Shown here one piece after another: positions 1 through 10,123 of a stretch of DNA of 64,000 nt. The stretch spans positions 496,001 to 560,000 of the forward strand of contig JAUJEA010000004.1 of the NCBI GenBank assembly GCA_030442035.1, written 5' to 3'. The notes below the pieces were generated by a model. That model did no database searches. It was not told the DNA's origin and saw nothing but the letters and a program-made list of their open reading frames with translations. The position numbers and the translations under genes were made by a program. The DNA is from Splendidivirga corallicola. GTDB lineage: Bacteria > Bacteroidota > Bacteroidia > Cytophagales > Cyclobacteriaceae. Each line of letters begins with the position of its first letter. Position 1 is the first letter of the stretch.

Positions 1-118
1 TAAGCTGTAATGACAGGCGCGATTCAGATGCTGCAAATGCTTCATCCTGATCACCCGTTAATGTCAAAAACAGTCTCTTAACCGCTTCCAACCCTCGTTT
101 GAAATCATCCGTATTTTT
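1..118 (-). pseudogene. Possible gene fragment running off the left edge
   Basis: On the minus strand a frame is open from the in-frame stop at 119-121 to the window edge, about 39 codons. Its composition looks coding (acidic and helical, with short motifs such as TDDFKRG and DQDEAF). There is no ATG in it; the only candidate start is a TTG at 91. It may be the 5' end of a gene continuing to the left or a decayed remnant. No family can be named with confidence. Confidence 0.25.
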
Positions 119-262
119 TTATTAATTTGCTTATAAGGTTTTTATTTCTAGGAACTTAACGGAATACCTGATGGTCGGAGGGCACAAAACTCTGGGTTAA
201 GTTCGAATGGTGGATTAAACACTTAAGTATTGGAGTGTGCAAGAAACAAATGAACACTGCTT

Positions 263-1126
263 ATGATCGTTGATGCCTACAAAATGTTTACACGGCATCC
301 AAGGTTCAATAAGGTAATTGGAAATGACTATGTGTTTTTGGAATTTAATTGCCCCTTGGATGTTGAAAATTTTCAGTTTTACACGGAATCAAACCTGATC
401 ACTTATGTTATCAGTGGAAGAAAGGATTGGATAGCACCTGATAAAAAGTGTGAACTGAAAGCTGGAGACGCCATATTTGTTAAAAAAGGGATTTACTCGA
501 CTAAACAATACTTTGAAGTCGACTATTGTGTGTTGTTGTTCTTTTTGAATGATGTTTTTATACGCAATTTTATTCAGGAAAATCCATTGCCAGCAAAACC
601 GGAAACGGCTAACCATGAATTTGAAAGTATTTATAAGATCCATACGGATGAATCATTCGAAGCACTGGCCCAAAGTATTTTTCATTATTTGAATAAAACC
701 CATGAGATCCCTCAGCAATTAGTTGAATTGAAATTCAAGGAATTGCTGTACAACATTGTACTAAACCCAAGAAATCAATCATTGCTTGACCTGTTTAATG
801 CAATATATCTTTCCACAAAAAGCGATATAGAGGCCACAATGATGCAGAATTTCCGGTTTGATTTACCGCTTGAGGGTTTTGCAAAATTGTGCGGACGCAG
901 TTTATCCAGTTTTAAAAGAGATTTTAAGAACCAATTTGGTACCACTCCTTCAAAATGGCTCATTACAAAAAGACTTGAATTTGCGAAGACCATGTTAATG
1001 GGAACTGAGCTTAATGTCAATGAAGTTTGTTATGAAAGCGGATTTAAGAATAACTCCCATTTTATTAAATCATTTAAGAGCCAGTTTAATATCACGCCAA
1101 GCCAATTCAGGGCCACTCAATCCTGA
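263..1126 (+). CDS. AraC family transcriptional regulator
   Basis: This is a 287-residue DNA-binding regulator. The first ~150 residues look like a cupin-type ligand-sensing domain (the KAGDAIFVKKG turn near residue 66 is typical). The C-terminal ~100 residues hold two helix-turn-helix motifs of the AraC type: FAKLCGRSLSSFKRDFK, then NVNEVCYESGFKNNSHFIKSFK, ending in TPSQFR. The length is normal for the family. It lies 132 bp upstream of the OsmC-like gene on the same strand, so it may control that gene and the acyl-CoA dehydrogenase behind it; this is inference. The ligand cannot be told from the sequence. Confidence 0.93.
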   Translation: MIVDAYKMFTRHPRFNKVIGNDYVFLEFNCPLDVENFQFYTESNLITYVISGRKDWIAPDKKCELKAGDAIFVKKGIYSTKQYFEVDYCVLLFFLNDVFIRNFIQENPLPAKPETANHEFESIYKIHTDESFEALAQSIFHYLNKTHEIPQQLVELKFKELLYNIVLNPRNQSLLDLFNAIYLSTKSDIEATMMQNFRFDLPLEGFAKLCGRSLSSFKRDFKNQFGTTPSKWLITKRLEFAKTMLMGTELNVNEVCYESGFKNNSHFIKSFKSQFNITPSQFRATQS

Positions 1127-1258
1127 AACAGGATGGAACGATGACTGAGGATGATATAAAATCCATTTGATCTTTTAAGCACATTTTTTGGTCCTGACGA
1201 CAAATCTTCAGAAAGAAAGTCTTCAGACATTTGTATCGTTCACTTTAAAAACAATAAG

Positions 1259-1855
1259 ATGTCTAATTCAATGTTCACGACCAAGCAGGTGCTTAGGAAA
1301 GCAAGAATCCTAAAGAATCCTTCCAAAGTTTACGCCAGACACAAGGGGCTTCACAAGCGCTATAAGGAAAACCCTGAACTGGCTATGATTACCGATTGTG
1401 CAGAAGTGAATGGGACAAATCTTCAAGATCCATTCAGAACAACCGTTTCCATGAACAAGGAACTCAATGTATCCTTCAAAGTAGGCGTTCACCGCGCTGT
1501 TGGCGGAGATCATGATTTCCCTAATCCGGGAGATATGCTGTGTGCTACGTTGGCTTCATGTATGGAAAGTACAACCAGGATGATTGCTAACCTTTACAAT
1601 ATTCAATTGACTAAGACCAGGGTACATGTTTCCGCCATTGTGGATGTTCGAGGCACATTGAGAATGGACCTTTCAACACCCGTTGAATTTCAGTCGATGC
1701 ATATAGACTTCGATGTGGAAGCTGAAGGATTGAATGAAAAAGTATTGAATATGCTGATTCAAGGCACCAAGAAAAGCTGTATCATATATCAGACATTGAA
1801 AAAGGGAATTCCCGTTACGATCAATGTCAATTCAAAAAACACCAAATACGCATAA
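1259..1855 (+). CDS. OsmC/Ohr family protein
   Basis: The protein has 198 residues and belongs to the OsmC-like superfamily of thiol peroxidases. The two family cysteines are visible: Cys101 in the LASCMESTT motif at the start of the long central helix, and Cys174 in KKSCIIYQTL. It carries about 50 extra N-terminal residues, basic at first, compared with a minimal OsmC domain. Family members reduce organic hydroperoxides in the cytoplasm, though many OsmC-like proteins have no proven substrate. It precedes the acyl-CoA dehydrogenase gene by 88 bp, which may suggest a shared transcript linked to fatty acid or sulfur-compound oxidation. Confidence 0.85.
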   Translation: MSNSMFTTKQVLRKARILKNPSKVYARHKGLHKRYKENPELAMITDCAEVNGTNLQDPFRTTVSMNKELNVSFKVGVHRAVGGDHDFPNPGDMLCATLASCMESTTRMIANLYNIQLTKTRVHVSAIVDVRGTLRMDLSTPVEFQSMHIDFDVEAEGLNEKVLNMLIQGTKKSCIIYQTLKKGIPVTINVNSKNTKYA

Positions 1856-1943
1856 AAAAGAAAATTTAAAAAGGTCAGAAAGCACCTTGTGAATTCAAAG
1901 ATTTTAAGTTGTTGCCTGATCAAACCCATTAAACAATAACACA

Positions 1944-3068
1944 ATGAAAACTTTACAATTAAATCAAACAATATCGGAAGAAGCCCTGAATTCCATGTTG
2001 ACTTCATTTAAAAACAGGGCGGCGGAAAATGATAAGGATGGGATTTTTGTGGAAGAAAATTATGCGGTATTACGCGAGTATCAATTATTTTCCGCATTGG
2101 TGCCGGAAGAGCTTGGGGGTATGGGAATGCCTTTTATGGAAATGTGTCATCTTTTGCGAAAAATAGCACAGGCCTGTGGCTCTACCGCACTGGCCTTTTC
2201 CATGCATCAACATTTAGTTGCAGCAGCAGTCTGGAAATACAAACATAAGAGTGTAGGGGAACCAATGTTAAGGAAGATAGTGGAAGATCAACTCGTTTTG
2301 GTCAGCACAGGGGCAAGAGATTGGCTGGGCTCTAACGGTGAAATGAAACGTACTGAAGGAGGATATCTTGTTTCGGCTAACAAGCATTTTGCAAGTCAGT
2401 CAATTGCGGGAGATGTGGCGATTACCAGTGCACCCTATTTAAATGAAAAAGGCGATTGGAAAGTCTTGCATTTCTCTGTTCCACTTAAGACGAAAGGTGT
2501 TTCAATCATGAATGATTGGGATGTTATTGGCATGCGCGGAACCGGTTCCCATGGAATTTCATTTGATTCTGTTTTTGTTCCGGAAAGCGCTGTATCATTG
2601 GAGCGAAACAGGGATGAATTTCATCCGGTTTGGAATGTGGTTTTAACAGTTGCGATGCCATTGATCATGTCTGTTTATGTTGGCATAGCTGAAAGAGCTA
2701 TGGAACTGGTCATTTCCAAAGCAAAAAATGGTCTTGGCAATCAGGAACATTTGAAATATTGCGTTGGCAAGCTGAACAACAGGCTTGTGGCAGCTCAAAC
2801 ACAGTGGGAAGCCATGTATCATGTTACCAATGATTTTAAATTCCCTATGGATCAGGACAATTCAACGATGATCCTAAGTCTTAAAACCAATGTGGAAGAA
2901 GCCTGCAAACAAACAGTTAGCGAAGCCATGGAAAGTATGGGAGGACAAAGCTTCTATAAAAAGAACGAACTTGAACGATTATTTAGGGATGTACAGGCAG
3001 CTTCCTTTCATCCGTTACCCAAATGGAATCAATATGCTTTCACCGGAGAGAGGATATTATCCTCCTGA
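1944..3068 (+). CDS. Acyl-CoA dehydrogenase family flavoprotein
   Basis: A 374-residue member of the acyl-CoA dehydrogenase superfamily. Visible are the N-terminal helical domain (EELGGMGMPFMEM), the middle beta domain with the FAD/substrate loop (ASQSIAGDVAITSAP and GMRGTGSHGISFDSVFVP) and the C-terminal helical bundle. The ending (LFRDVQAASFHPLP...FTGERIL) is like the DszC/SfnC/HsaA branch, whose members can be flavin-dependent monooxygenases rather than beta-oxidation enzymes. The substrate is not predictable. It follows the OsmC-like gene and converges on the minus-strand gene at 3143. Confidence 0.87.
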   Translation: MKTLQLNQTISEEALNSMLTSFKNRAAENDKDGIFVEENYAVLREYQLFSALVPEELGGMGMPFMEMCHLLRKIAQACGSTALAFSMHQHLVAAAVWKYKHKSVGEPMLRKIVEDQLVLVSTGARDWLGSNGEMKRTEGGYLVSANKHFASQSIAGDVAITSAPYLNEKGDWKVLHFSVPLKTKGVSIMNDWDVIGMRGTGSHGISFDSVFVPESAVSLERNRDEFHPVWNVVLTVAMPLIMSVYVGIAERAMELVISKAKNGLGNQEHLKYCVGKLNNRLVAAQTQWEAMYHVTNDFKFPMDQDNSTMILSLKTNVEEACKQTVSEAMESMGGQSFYKKNELERLFRDVQAASFHPLPKWNQYAFTGERILSS

Positions 3069-3110
3069 TCAGCATGGTAATTTCCGGAGTAGTTTAAGGG
3101 ACTTGTGATG

Positions 3111-3144
3111 AAAAGCGGAATGTCGTTCTGACTAAGCCGCTTTT
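3111..3144. terminator. Bidirectional hairpin terminator between convergent genes
   Basis: Eight-base arms AAAAGCGG (3111-3118) and CCGCTTTT (3137-3144) pair perfectly around an 18-base loop. T/A-rich tracts on both sides allow it to end transcripts from the acyl-CoA dehydrogenase gene (plus) and the 920-residue surface protein gene (minus). Confidence 0.6.
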
Positions 3145-5905
3145 ACCTTTTTCTTTTCTTCACATCATAAATAAGCTCCTGATAGCCTATTTTCCCATCA
3201 TCAGAAATAGCTTCGACAATCACTTGCATTTCACCGGTAACATCTGCATTGTAAAAGTCTATGGAAGCGCTTCCGGTACTATCGGTTTTTAGGTTTGGTT
3301 CCCAATGCACCAAGGCACGAAAATCGGGTTTCACCCAATCCTTGGGTGAAAGTTTTTCATACTTTGGAGCATAAAATTCACGTGGCGGTGAGAAGACGGG
3401 AACCGAAGTCCGGAACAAGTTCCCTGACTTTTCTATTCCAAATATCCCTTTACCTTTATGGGTATATACGGCGATTAGATGCCCTAATTTAGGTACCTCA
3501 TACGGGTCTGCTCCCGGGGCAAATTCCATATAAAGATTCAGAAAATTCTTGGCAAATTTTATCACCTCGACACTTTTGATCTCTTTCGCTGGAATGTTTG
3601 GAATTAATGCGTAACTATCATAAGGCACTGCCTCTCCATCAACAACAACAAGTGTAGGGTTACGATTGTCCCCTAATACTGAGGCATATAAAAAGTTTTG
3701 TCCCCCAACTTGCCGAATCCTAATAATGTCGGAATAATGGAAAAGCAAAATACTATAAAGCCCGTATGACCATGGTTCTTCCTTTGCTTGGATCTCCTTT
3801 CCATCGATTACTACATCCGGTTTGCCATAGGCCTTCATTACTTTCTCTCTATCAGGGGTCATTTGGTAATCTTCAATGACGACTTCATCCAATATTAAAA
3901 CCCCGGAAGTCAACCGAAATGCATCTTCAACCTGCTTACGTTCCTGATGTTTTTCTACAAGAGAATGGACCACACTATCTACACTTGCGATTGCGCTGGA
4001 TTGGTCGAATGAAATTTCCGGCGTAAGTTTTTCATCAAGCTCAATGCTATAAGGTTTCTTCTTACCAGACTTATCATTGCTTTGGATCAATATGTTAAGA
4101 TGCTGGCCATATTGGTCATTCAGGTTAAAATGGAACCTGCCAAGGCTATCGGTTTTTTGGGTCTGAATGGCCGCCGGTTGTTCAAAAACCATCATCGTGA
4201 GCTCAATCCCTTTCTTTTTCTTCTTTTCAGAGAATATAGCGCCAACTGATCCGGAAACGTTCAGCACTCGTTCCGGTGGGGCAACCAGTGTATCAATCGG
4301 CTTCGCGTAAAGATACCTTCGCCAACCATGTGTAAGTAGCAGTGCATCGAGATCAGCCTGCCTGTGTTGGTTTTCATTCTGGAAATAATGGCCGGGGTTT
4401 TCAATTTCACCTTTCAATTCTGAATTCAGCAAAAAGTAGGATAAAATGTTTTGTCTTGTATCCTGTACTTTGCCCATTTGTTCTTTGTTGATCACCAATA
4501 CAGACATACTGGCTTTTGCGACAGAGTTATTGCTATCTGTTGCTTTGATATTGAGGCTTGTCTTCTCTCGTTGCGTGAAGGAGTCTTTATTGGTAGAAAG
4601 TTTTATATCCAGTCTGGCATCTTGTCTTTCATTAAAATGGAGCCTTTCTGCTATAACTTGTTTGTTATTATCCATCAATGTAAAAGCAATTACTCCCTCA
4701 GGCAATTTTTCGCTTGGTATTGGAAAAAGTAATCGACCATCCTTTAATTCTCCTTTTATCTCATAGTATGCAATCCCCCTGCTACTGACCAGAACATAAA
4801 TACTATCTTTTTGCATGTAGTTAGATACAGCCTGTACCCGTAACATTTTTCCATTTTTTGTCACCGATAATATATTGCCCAAAGTCTCTACCTCAGGCAA
4901 GGGATATTTCAAGGATAATCCTTCCTCATATGCCGAAGAAAGTCTGGCATAATAAATAGTACCAGAGTCCGGCTTGATCCTGAAGGTACCCATTCCCAGT
5001 GTATTGCTTTTGAAAGCGGTCACGAGATTACCATCCTGATCCATTATATCTCCTTGTATGGTTTTTCCTTTTCCCTGATAATCTAATGCTTTAAAAGCCA
5101 CCCGGGTGTTAAGCCCGTGCACCATTTCACCGCTTTCGGGAAAGAATTGTAGGTCGAGATAACTTTTATCCAGCGATATCGTTTTAGTAAAGTCTGCGAG
5201 ATTTTCTGTCTGCATGTGCAGTGTGGCAAACTGTACTTCATTTTTCAGCTGGTAGTCCAGAGAATATTTTTCATTTTTATCTTTCTTCAAAAGAACCGAA
5301 TCCCTTTTGCCGTCCAAATTCAGGAAAACCTTCAATTTTTTTTGATGCAGACTATCAACTTTGAGTGGGTCCAGAGTGGCATTGAGCCAAAATTCTCCGG
5401 CTGATTTTTCTACCAGTGTAATATTGCTTATCGGATCAATCTGTGGGCCGGTTGATGACGGAAATATATCGATGTATTCTTCAAACATGAAGTCCCCACC
5501 GAAGTTTTGATTCCATTGCGTATATGCTCGAACCAGATAGCGCCCTGTTATATCATCTTCATGTAGCTGAAAGAAACCGTCACCCGTACCGTCCTGAATT
5601 TTGATCAGCTTTTTTCTGACAATTTCTTCGTTAGGGTTTATTAGCTCTACATAAAGGACTCCACTTAAAGTGGTAGGAGAATGATCAATGGTTTTGGTGA
5701 CTATGGCCTTAAACCAAATGGTTTGATCATTGGTATAAACTTTCCCATCTAGCTGGATATAGATTTTTTCTGCCAATGATACAAGTGAATTGACCTGATG
5801 TTGCTGAGCCCAACCGGTTCCGGTAAAGTAAATCGAAAATAATATAGTGAGTATCGCAAAGCAGTGATACTTTTTGATAGGGGAATTAAATCCATATTCT
5901 TTCAT
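3143..5905 (-). CDS. Secreted macroglobulin-like protein with TonB plug-like domain
   Basis: The protein has 920 residues. An N-terminal signal peptide ends near residue 34 (GTGWAQ). Next come beta-rich domains resembling the MG2 domain of alpha-2-macroglobulins (AEKIYIQLDGKVYTNDQTI; ISGRYLVRAYTQW-like). A TonB-receptor plug-like stretch lies near residues 700-800 (PTLVVVDGEAVP and IKSVEVIKF), but no 22-strand barrel follows. The C-terminus (STGSASIDFYNADVTGEMQV) is macroglobulin-like. This architecture is common in Bacteroidota, where it is often mislabelled as a TonB receptor; its role is unknown, probably in outer-membrane transport or surface protection. It is transcribed divergently from the TonB receptor at 6281. 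Confidence 0.8.
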   Translation of the reverse strand: MKEYGFNSPIKKYHCFAILTILFSIYFTGTGWAQQHQVNSLVSLAEKIYIQLDGKVYTNDQTIWFKAIVTKTIDHSPTTLSGVLYVELINPNEEIVRKKLIKIQDGTGDGFFQLHEDDITGRYLVRAYTQWNQNFGGDFMFEEYIDIFPSSTGPQIDPISNITLVEKSAGEFWLNATLDPLKVDSLHQKKLKVFLNLDGKRDSVLLKKDKNEKYSLDYQLKNEVQFATLHMQTENLADFTKTISLDKSYLDLQFFPESGEMVHGLNTRVAFKALDYQGKGKTIQGDIMDQDGNLVTAFKSNTLGMGTFRIKPDSGTIYYARLSSAYEEGLSLKYPLPEVETLGNILSVTKNGKMLRVQAVSNYMQKDSIYVLVSSRGIAYYEIKGELKDGRLLFPIPSEKLPEGVIAFTLMDNNKQVIAERLHFNERQDARLDIKLSTNKDSFTQREKTSLNIKATDSNNSVAKASMSVLVINKEQMGKVQDTRQNILSYFLLNSELKGEIENPGHYFQNENQHRQADLDALLLTHGWRRYLYAKPIDTLVAPPERVLNVSGSVGAIFSEKKKKKGIELTMMVFEQPAAIQTQKTDSLGRFHFNLNDQYGQHLNILIQSNDKSGKKKPYSIELDEKLTPEISFDQSSAIASVDSVVHSLVEKHQERKQVEDAFRLTSGVLILDEVVIEDYQMTPDREKVMKAYGKPDVVIDGKEIQAKEEPWSYGLYSILLFHYSDIIRIRQVGGQNFLYASVLGDNRNPTLVVVDGEAVPYDSYALIPNIPAKEIKSVEVIKFAKNFLNLYMEFAPGADPYEVPKLGHLIAVYTHKGKGIFGIEKSGNLFRTSVPVFSPPREFYAPKYEKLSPKDWVKPDFRALVHWEPNLKTDSTGSASIDFYNADVTGEMQVIVEAISDDGKIGYQELIYDVKKRKR

Positions 5906-6280
5906 ATAGAGGTTGGTTTGGGAAATTAGGATTTATGCGTAAAACACCTCCGGTCTACAACGATATAAGAACAATCCGCCATAAGAACCCCCTAAACCAG
6001 CTACTTGATTGTCAATTAAAAATTTTAATCAAAACTATTTTTCAGTTTTTAACAATAGCTATGGAACTCGGTAGAAGAGTTATTCCTTATGCCTGGTCAC
6101 AAAGGACCGAAAAATCTTCCATATGCATACACTCATTGAAATTTTTCTCGCACTTGTTGAAAAAATTTCGAATGAAGCGAATACCGGAGGAAATTAGGTA
6201 ATCAGAATGGCTGACCCGGATGGATTTACTTAAATGGCTTTTACCAGGGGCAGCTCAATGAAGGACCAATATTACCGACT
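5906..6280. other. Divergent intergenic region
   Basis: These 375 bases separate the minus-strand macroglobulin-like gene from the plus-strand TonB receptor and should hold both promoters. An 88-codon open frame (5935-6201, plus) lacks a recognisable protein pattern and I treat it as chance. No hairpin or repeat stands out. Confidence 0.5.
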
Positions 6281-9016
6281 ATGAAATTACTTCGACAAAC
6301 AAATGCACCAGCGTTTAGGAAAATCATTTCAAAGTGGCTCCTGATCATATTATTGATGTATTGTGGTTCATTACACGCGCAACAGGAAAGCTCACAAATA
6401 TTAGTGAATGAAAGCTTTATGGGTAAAACACTGATCAACATTCTTGATGAACTTTCAGCACAATACCAGTTGACATTAGACTATGACAAAAAGGACATTC
6501 AGAACCGGGTAATGACAGCTCAGTTCTTTAATGATGAACCCATCGAAAATGTGTTGAGCAAGCTGTTGGAGGGGCAGGAAGTGCATTTCACCATTGCAGG
6601 AGATAGAAAGATCATTATCAGGAAAATAAGTGAAGTGCTGATTAAAACCTATGATCCTTCCAAATTCAATTTCACGTTGACAGGTAAAGTTAAGGACAGG
6701 GTTTCCGGAGAAACCTTGCCTTTTGCCAATATATGGGTCAAATCAACCCAAAAGGGAACCAGCACAAACCAGGACGGTTTTTTTACCCTGTTAAATGTTC
6801 CATCCGACACATCGACGATTATTATCCAATACATGGGATATTTGACCAAAGAGCTTCGGCTTTATCCGGATCTGCTAAGCGGGCCATTGGTTGTGGAAAT
6901 AAATCCTATTAGTGCCGAGCTGGAAGAAGTGGTTATTACTGATCGCAAAGAACACATTATGCGAGCCTCTGAGGGAATTAGTACCATTTCCATTTCTCCG
7001 GCTCAGCTGACCGCACTACCTAGCCTGGGTGAAAAGGATATTTTCAGGTCCCTGCAATTACTTCCTGGTATAAGTGCTACCAATGAAACTTCGTCAGGGC
7101 TTTATGTCAGAGGTGGTACTCCTGATCAGAACCTTGTATTGTTTGATGGATTTACCGTTTATCATGTCGACCATTTCTATGGTTTTTTCAGTACGTTTAA
7201 TGCCAATGCTGTGAAGGATGTCCAACTCTATAAAGGCGGTTTTGGTGCTAAATATGGTGGCAGGACCTCAAGTGTTGTTTCACTGACAGGGAAAGAAGGT
7301 AATACACATAAATTTAGCTTGAGTGCCGGCATCAGTGCCATCAGTGCTAATGCAACGCTTGAAATGCCTTTTGCTGATGGCAAAGGGAGTTTTCTTTTTG
7401 CAGGAAGAAGATCCTATACTGATATTATCAAAAGCGGTTTATACAATGATATTTTTGATCTGTTCAACGAGGATGAAGACAATGGTAATGGAGGTTTTGT
7501 TGGTAGGGGTGGTGGAAGAGGTGGCAGGTTTGCACAAACCACCATTGAACCGGCATTTTTCTTTCATGACCTGAACACCAAGATTAGCTTCAGGCCTTCA
7601 TCAAAGGACATCATCTCCCTTTCTTTTTACAATGGACAGGATAACCTGGACGAATCCAATGACCTAAACAGTGATAACCTGGGAGGAAATTTTGGTGGTA
7701 ATTTTCAATTTCAAAATAGCACCACTGATATCACCAAATGGGGAAATGTCGGGAGTAGCTTGAAATGGGGCCGGCAATGGAATGATCGTTTGTATTCCAA
7801 TATTGTGCTGGCTTACTCCAATTATTTCAGTGACAGAGATCTGTTTTCTGAAACGGAAATAACACGTTCCGACAGTGTGTTCAATGTGATCAGAGGGACT
7901 GTTGAGGACAATGACTTGAAGGATTTTACCCTAAGACTGGACAATGAATATCTATTGAATGAACAACATTCGTTGAATTTCGGTACCCAGATAACCAGCA
8001 ATAACATTGATTATAACCTGGCACTTAACGATACGCTGAATGTCCTTAATAGAAATGATGAAGGTCTGGTCACTGCTTTTTATATACAAGATTCCTGGAA
8101 ACCAACACCACAGTTAACAATTGTACCCGGGATCAGGGTTTCCTATTATGATGTCACGGAACAGAGCTACTTTGAACCGAGGTTATCAGCTTCGTATCAG
8201 CTCAATGATAAAATCAAATTAAAGGGAGCCTGGGGCAAATATTATCAATTTGTGAACAGGATCGTCAGAGAAGATGTGACACAGGGAAGCCGGGATTTTT
8301 GGCTTCTTGCCAATGACATCACTAATCCCGTGAGTTCATCCATACACTATATTGCCGGAGTCAGTTATGAGACCGAAGATTTCCTTTTTGATGTTGAAGC
8401 ATATCATAAAGAAATGGATGGACTTTCCGAATACTCTTTAAGGTTTTCAGGTCCGAGATCCCGAGGATTTGATGAATTGTTCTTCGAAGGTTCAGGTTAT
8501 GCTCGTGGGATTGAATTTCTATTGCAAAAGAAATTCGGGAAGTTTACAGGTTGGGTGGGATATACATTGGGGGAAGTGATCCATGAATTCCCGGAATTGG
8601 CCAATGAGCCCTTCCATGCCCTGCATGATCAAACACATGAATTTAAAATTGTCAATAGCTTCAGGTTGGGTAACTGGACCTTTGCTGGGACCTGGGTCTA
8701 CGCTACCGGGAAACCATATACGGCGCCAATCGGAGGTTATGAACTGACATTATTGGATGGTACAACCTCAAACTACAACAGCGTAGGCAGCAAAAACTCA
8801 CTACGACTACCGGATTATCATAGAATGGACGTTTCGGTGACCAATAATTTCAAAATGGGTCAAGCTACCGCTGAAGTAGGATTATCTGTTTTCAATCTCT
8901 ACAACCATACCAATGTGTGGTACAAAACATTTGAGATCATTGAAGATGATGTGATCACGACAGATGTAAATACGGTCGGATTTACACCAAATATTTTTTT
9001 CAACATTAAATTCTAA
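6281..9016 (+). CDS. TonB-dependent receptor with STN and carboxypeptidase-like domains
   Basis: A 911-residue outer-membrane transporter. In order: a signal peptide (to about residue 35, LHAQQ); an STN/secretin domain (about 40-115), the periplasmic domain that often signals to FecR anti-sigma factors; a carboxypeptidase-regulatory-like beta domain (about 130-210, PFANIWVKSTQKGTSTNQDG); the plug (about 235-340, with YVRGGTPDQNLVLFDG); then the barrel to the C-terminal aromatic residue. Residues 405-420 contain a glycine/arginine-rich stretch. No sigma/FecR pair is adjacent despite the STN domain. The next gene, 12 bp on, encodes its DUF4249 lipoprotein partner. The substrate is unknown. Confidence 0.93.
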   Translation: MKLLRQTNAPAFRKIISKWLLIILLMYCGSLHAQQESSQILVNESFMGKTLINILDELSAQYQLTLDYDKKDIQNRVMTAQFFNDEPIENVLSKLLEGQEVHFTIAGDRKIIIRKISEVLIKTYDPSKFNFTLTGKVKDRVSGETLPFANIWVKSTQKGTSTNQDGFFTLLNVPSDTSTIIIQYMGYLTKELRLYPDLLSGPLVVEINPISAELEEVVITDRKEHIMRASEGISTISISPAQLTALPSLGEKDIFRSLQLLPGISATNETSSGLYVRGGTPDQNLVLFDGFTVYHVDHFYGFFSTFNANAVKDVQLYKGGFGAKYGGRTSSVVSLTGKEGNTHKFSLSAGISAISANATLEMPFADGKGSFLFAGRRSYTDIIKSGLYNDIFDLFNEDEDNGNGGFVGRGGGRGGRFAQTTIEPAFFFHDLNTKISFRPSSKDIISLSFYNGQDNLDESNDLNSDNLGGNFGGNFQFQNSTTDITKWGNVGSSLKWGRQWNDRLYSNIVLAYSNYFSDRDLFSETEITRSDSVFNVIRGTVEDNDLKDFTLRLDNEYLLNEQHSLNFGTQITSNNIDYNLALNDTLNVLNRNDEGLVTAFYIQDSWKPTPQLTIVPGIRVSYYDVTEQSYFEPRLSASYQLNDKIKLKGAWGKYYQFVNRIVREDVTQGSRDFWLLANDITNPVSSSIHYIAGVSYETEDFLFDVEAYHKEMDGLSEYSLRFSGPRSRGFDELFFEGSGYARGIEFLLQKKFGKFTGWVGYTLGEVIHEFPELANEPFHALHDQTHEFKIVNSFRLGNWTFAGTWVYATGKPYTAPIGGYELTLLDGTTSNYNSVGSKNSLRLPDYHRMDVSVTNNFKMGQATAEVGLSVFNLYNHTNVWYKTFEIIEDDVITTDVNTVGFTPNIFFNIKF

Positions 9017-9024
9017 GGAGGGAT
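9016..9024 (+). promoter_or_regulatory. Strong Shine-Dalgarno site of the DUF4249 gene
   Basis: The sequence AAGGAGGGA sits seven to eight bases before the ATG at 9028 and overlaps the stop codon of the receptor gene. Such a full SD is unusual for Bacteroidota and suggests firm translational coupling of the receptor and lipoprotein. Confidence 0.6.
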
Positions 9025-9027
9025 ACT

Positions 9028-9858
9028 ATGAAGCAGTTAAATCTAAATATCATATTAGCCTTGTCGCTATTTGCTTTGCTCGCATGTGATGCTAACGAGT
9101 TTGATCCTAATACCACCGATGTAGTAATTATTGAGGCTTATTTGTATGAAGGGGAACCGGTGACCAATGTGAAAGTAAGCCAGCTCATTCCTTTTGTTGC
9201 GGAAGAAGATGCCTCCTATGCTATCAATGATGCTGAGATCAGTATTATCTGGAATGACCAACACTATCCCTTAACGTTGTCTCCGGGGGATTCAGGTTAT
9301 TATCATTATCCGGGAACGGAACTAGAGGTAAAAATAGGGGAGACCTATCGGATCGAACTGGAGTACTTCGGAAAGCTTGTCTCGGCAACCACCACGGTTC
9401 CCCCAGGACCGGAAGGGTTGGTGCTATCAGGTACGCAATTTGAAGTGCCACCGATAGAATCATTTTTCGATTTAAGGAACCGCAACATAGAGAACATTGA
9501 GATCTACTGGGACAATAATGATGCTTCACACCATTACGTATTGATTGAGAATATAGAAGATAATCCCTCTCCCGTAGATGTGAATAATATACTTGGTGAA
9601 TTCCGAAGAGGTAACTTTCAACTCATTACAAGACCCACCAACTTGGATGTGTACAATGTCAGGGGACAAACACTTGATCAATATGGAACTTATCGTGTGA
9701 AACTGTTTAAAGTAAACCAGGAATATGTGGATCTCTATGAGACCTCAGAACAAGATTCCAGGAGCCTCAACGAACCACTAAGCAATGTGGAAAACGGTTT
9801 GGGTATCTTCACTTCGTTCAGTTATGACGCTGTTTTTTTTGAGGTAATTAAACCTTGA
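9028..9858 (+). CDS. DUF4249 family outer-membrane lipoprotein
   Basis: The protein has 276 residues. The first 20 form a lipoprotein signal peptide with lipobox ALLAC, so Cys20 would be lipidated. The mature N-terminus (VVIIEAYLYEGEPVTNVKVSQ) and the repeated immunoglobulin-like beta pattern (GETYRIELEYFGKLVSATTTVP) match the DUF4249 family. DUF4249 genes usually follow TonB receptors in Bacteroidota, and here the gene begins 12 bp after one with a strong ribosome binding site. It probably forms a surface lid or ligand-capture partner of the receptor; the ligand is not known. Confidence 0.88.
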   Translation: MKQLNLNIILALSLFALLACDANEFDPNTTDVVIIEAYLYEGEPVTNVKVSQLIPFVAEEDASYAINDAEISIIWNDQHYPLTLSPGDSGYYHYPGTELEVKIGETYRIELEYFGKLVSATTTVPPGPEGLVLSGTQFEVPPIESFFDLRNRNIENIEIYWDNNDASHHYVLIENIEDNPSPVDVNNILGEFRRGNFQLITRPTNLDVYNVRGQTLDQYGTYRVKLFKVNQEYVDLYETSEQDSRSLNEPLSNVENGLGIFTSFSYDAVFFEVIKP

Positions 9859-10123
9859 TTTAGCATTCTTTCAAGGCCCTGTAAAGTATTTTTTGACCAA
9901 TTATTTGAAAAATTACTTTAAATTTTAAGTTTATATATAATCATATAAATATCTGATTTTAAATTATTTATATAATACTTTCTTTAAAGATATGTCACAT
10001 TGACATGGTATGCTGATTCATTGTTTTATAACCTATACTTTTTTATCATTAGTCTGATAATTTCTTTTTTGTAAATTGCTAATAATTTTAGTTTGTCATT
10101 CAAAACCAGCAATTTTACAATTC

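Noticed and set aside
5935-6201. 88-codon open frame on the plus strand
   Set aside because: It lies in a divergent promoter region, has no recognisable motif and its composition resembles random translation of A/T-rich DNA.
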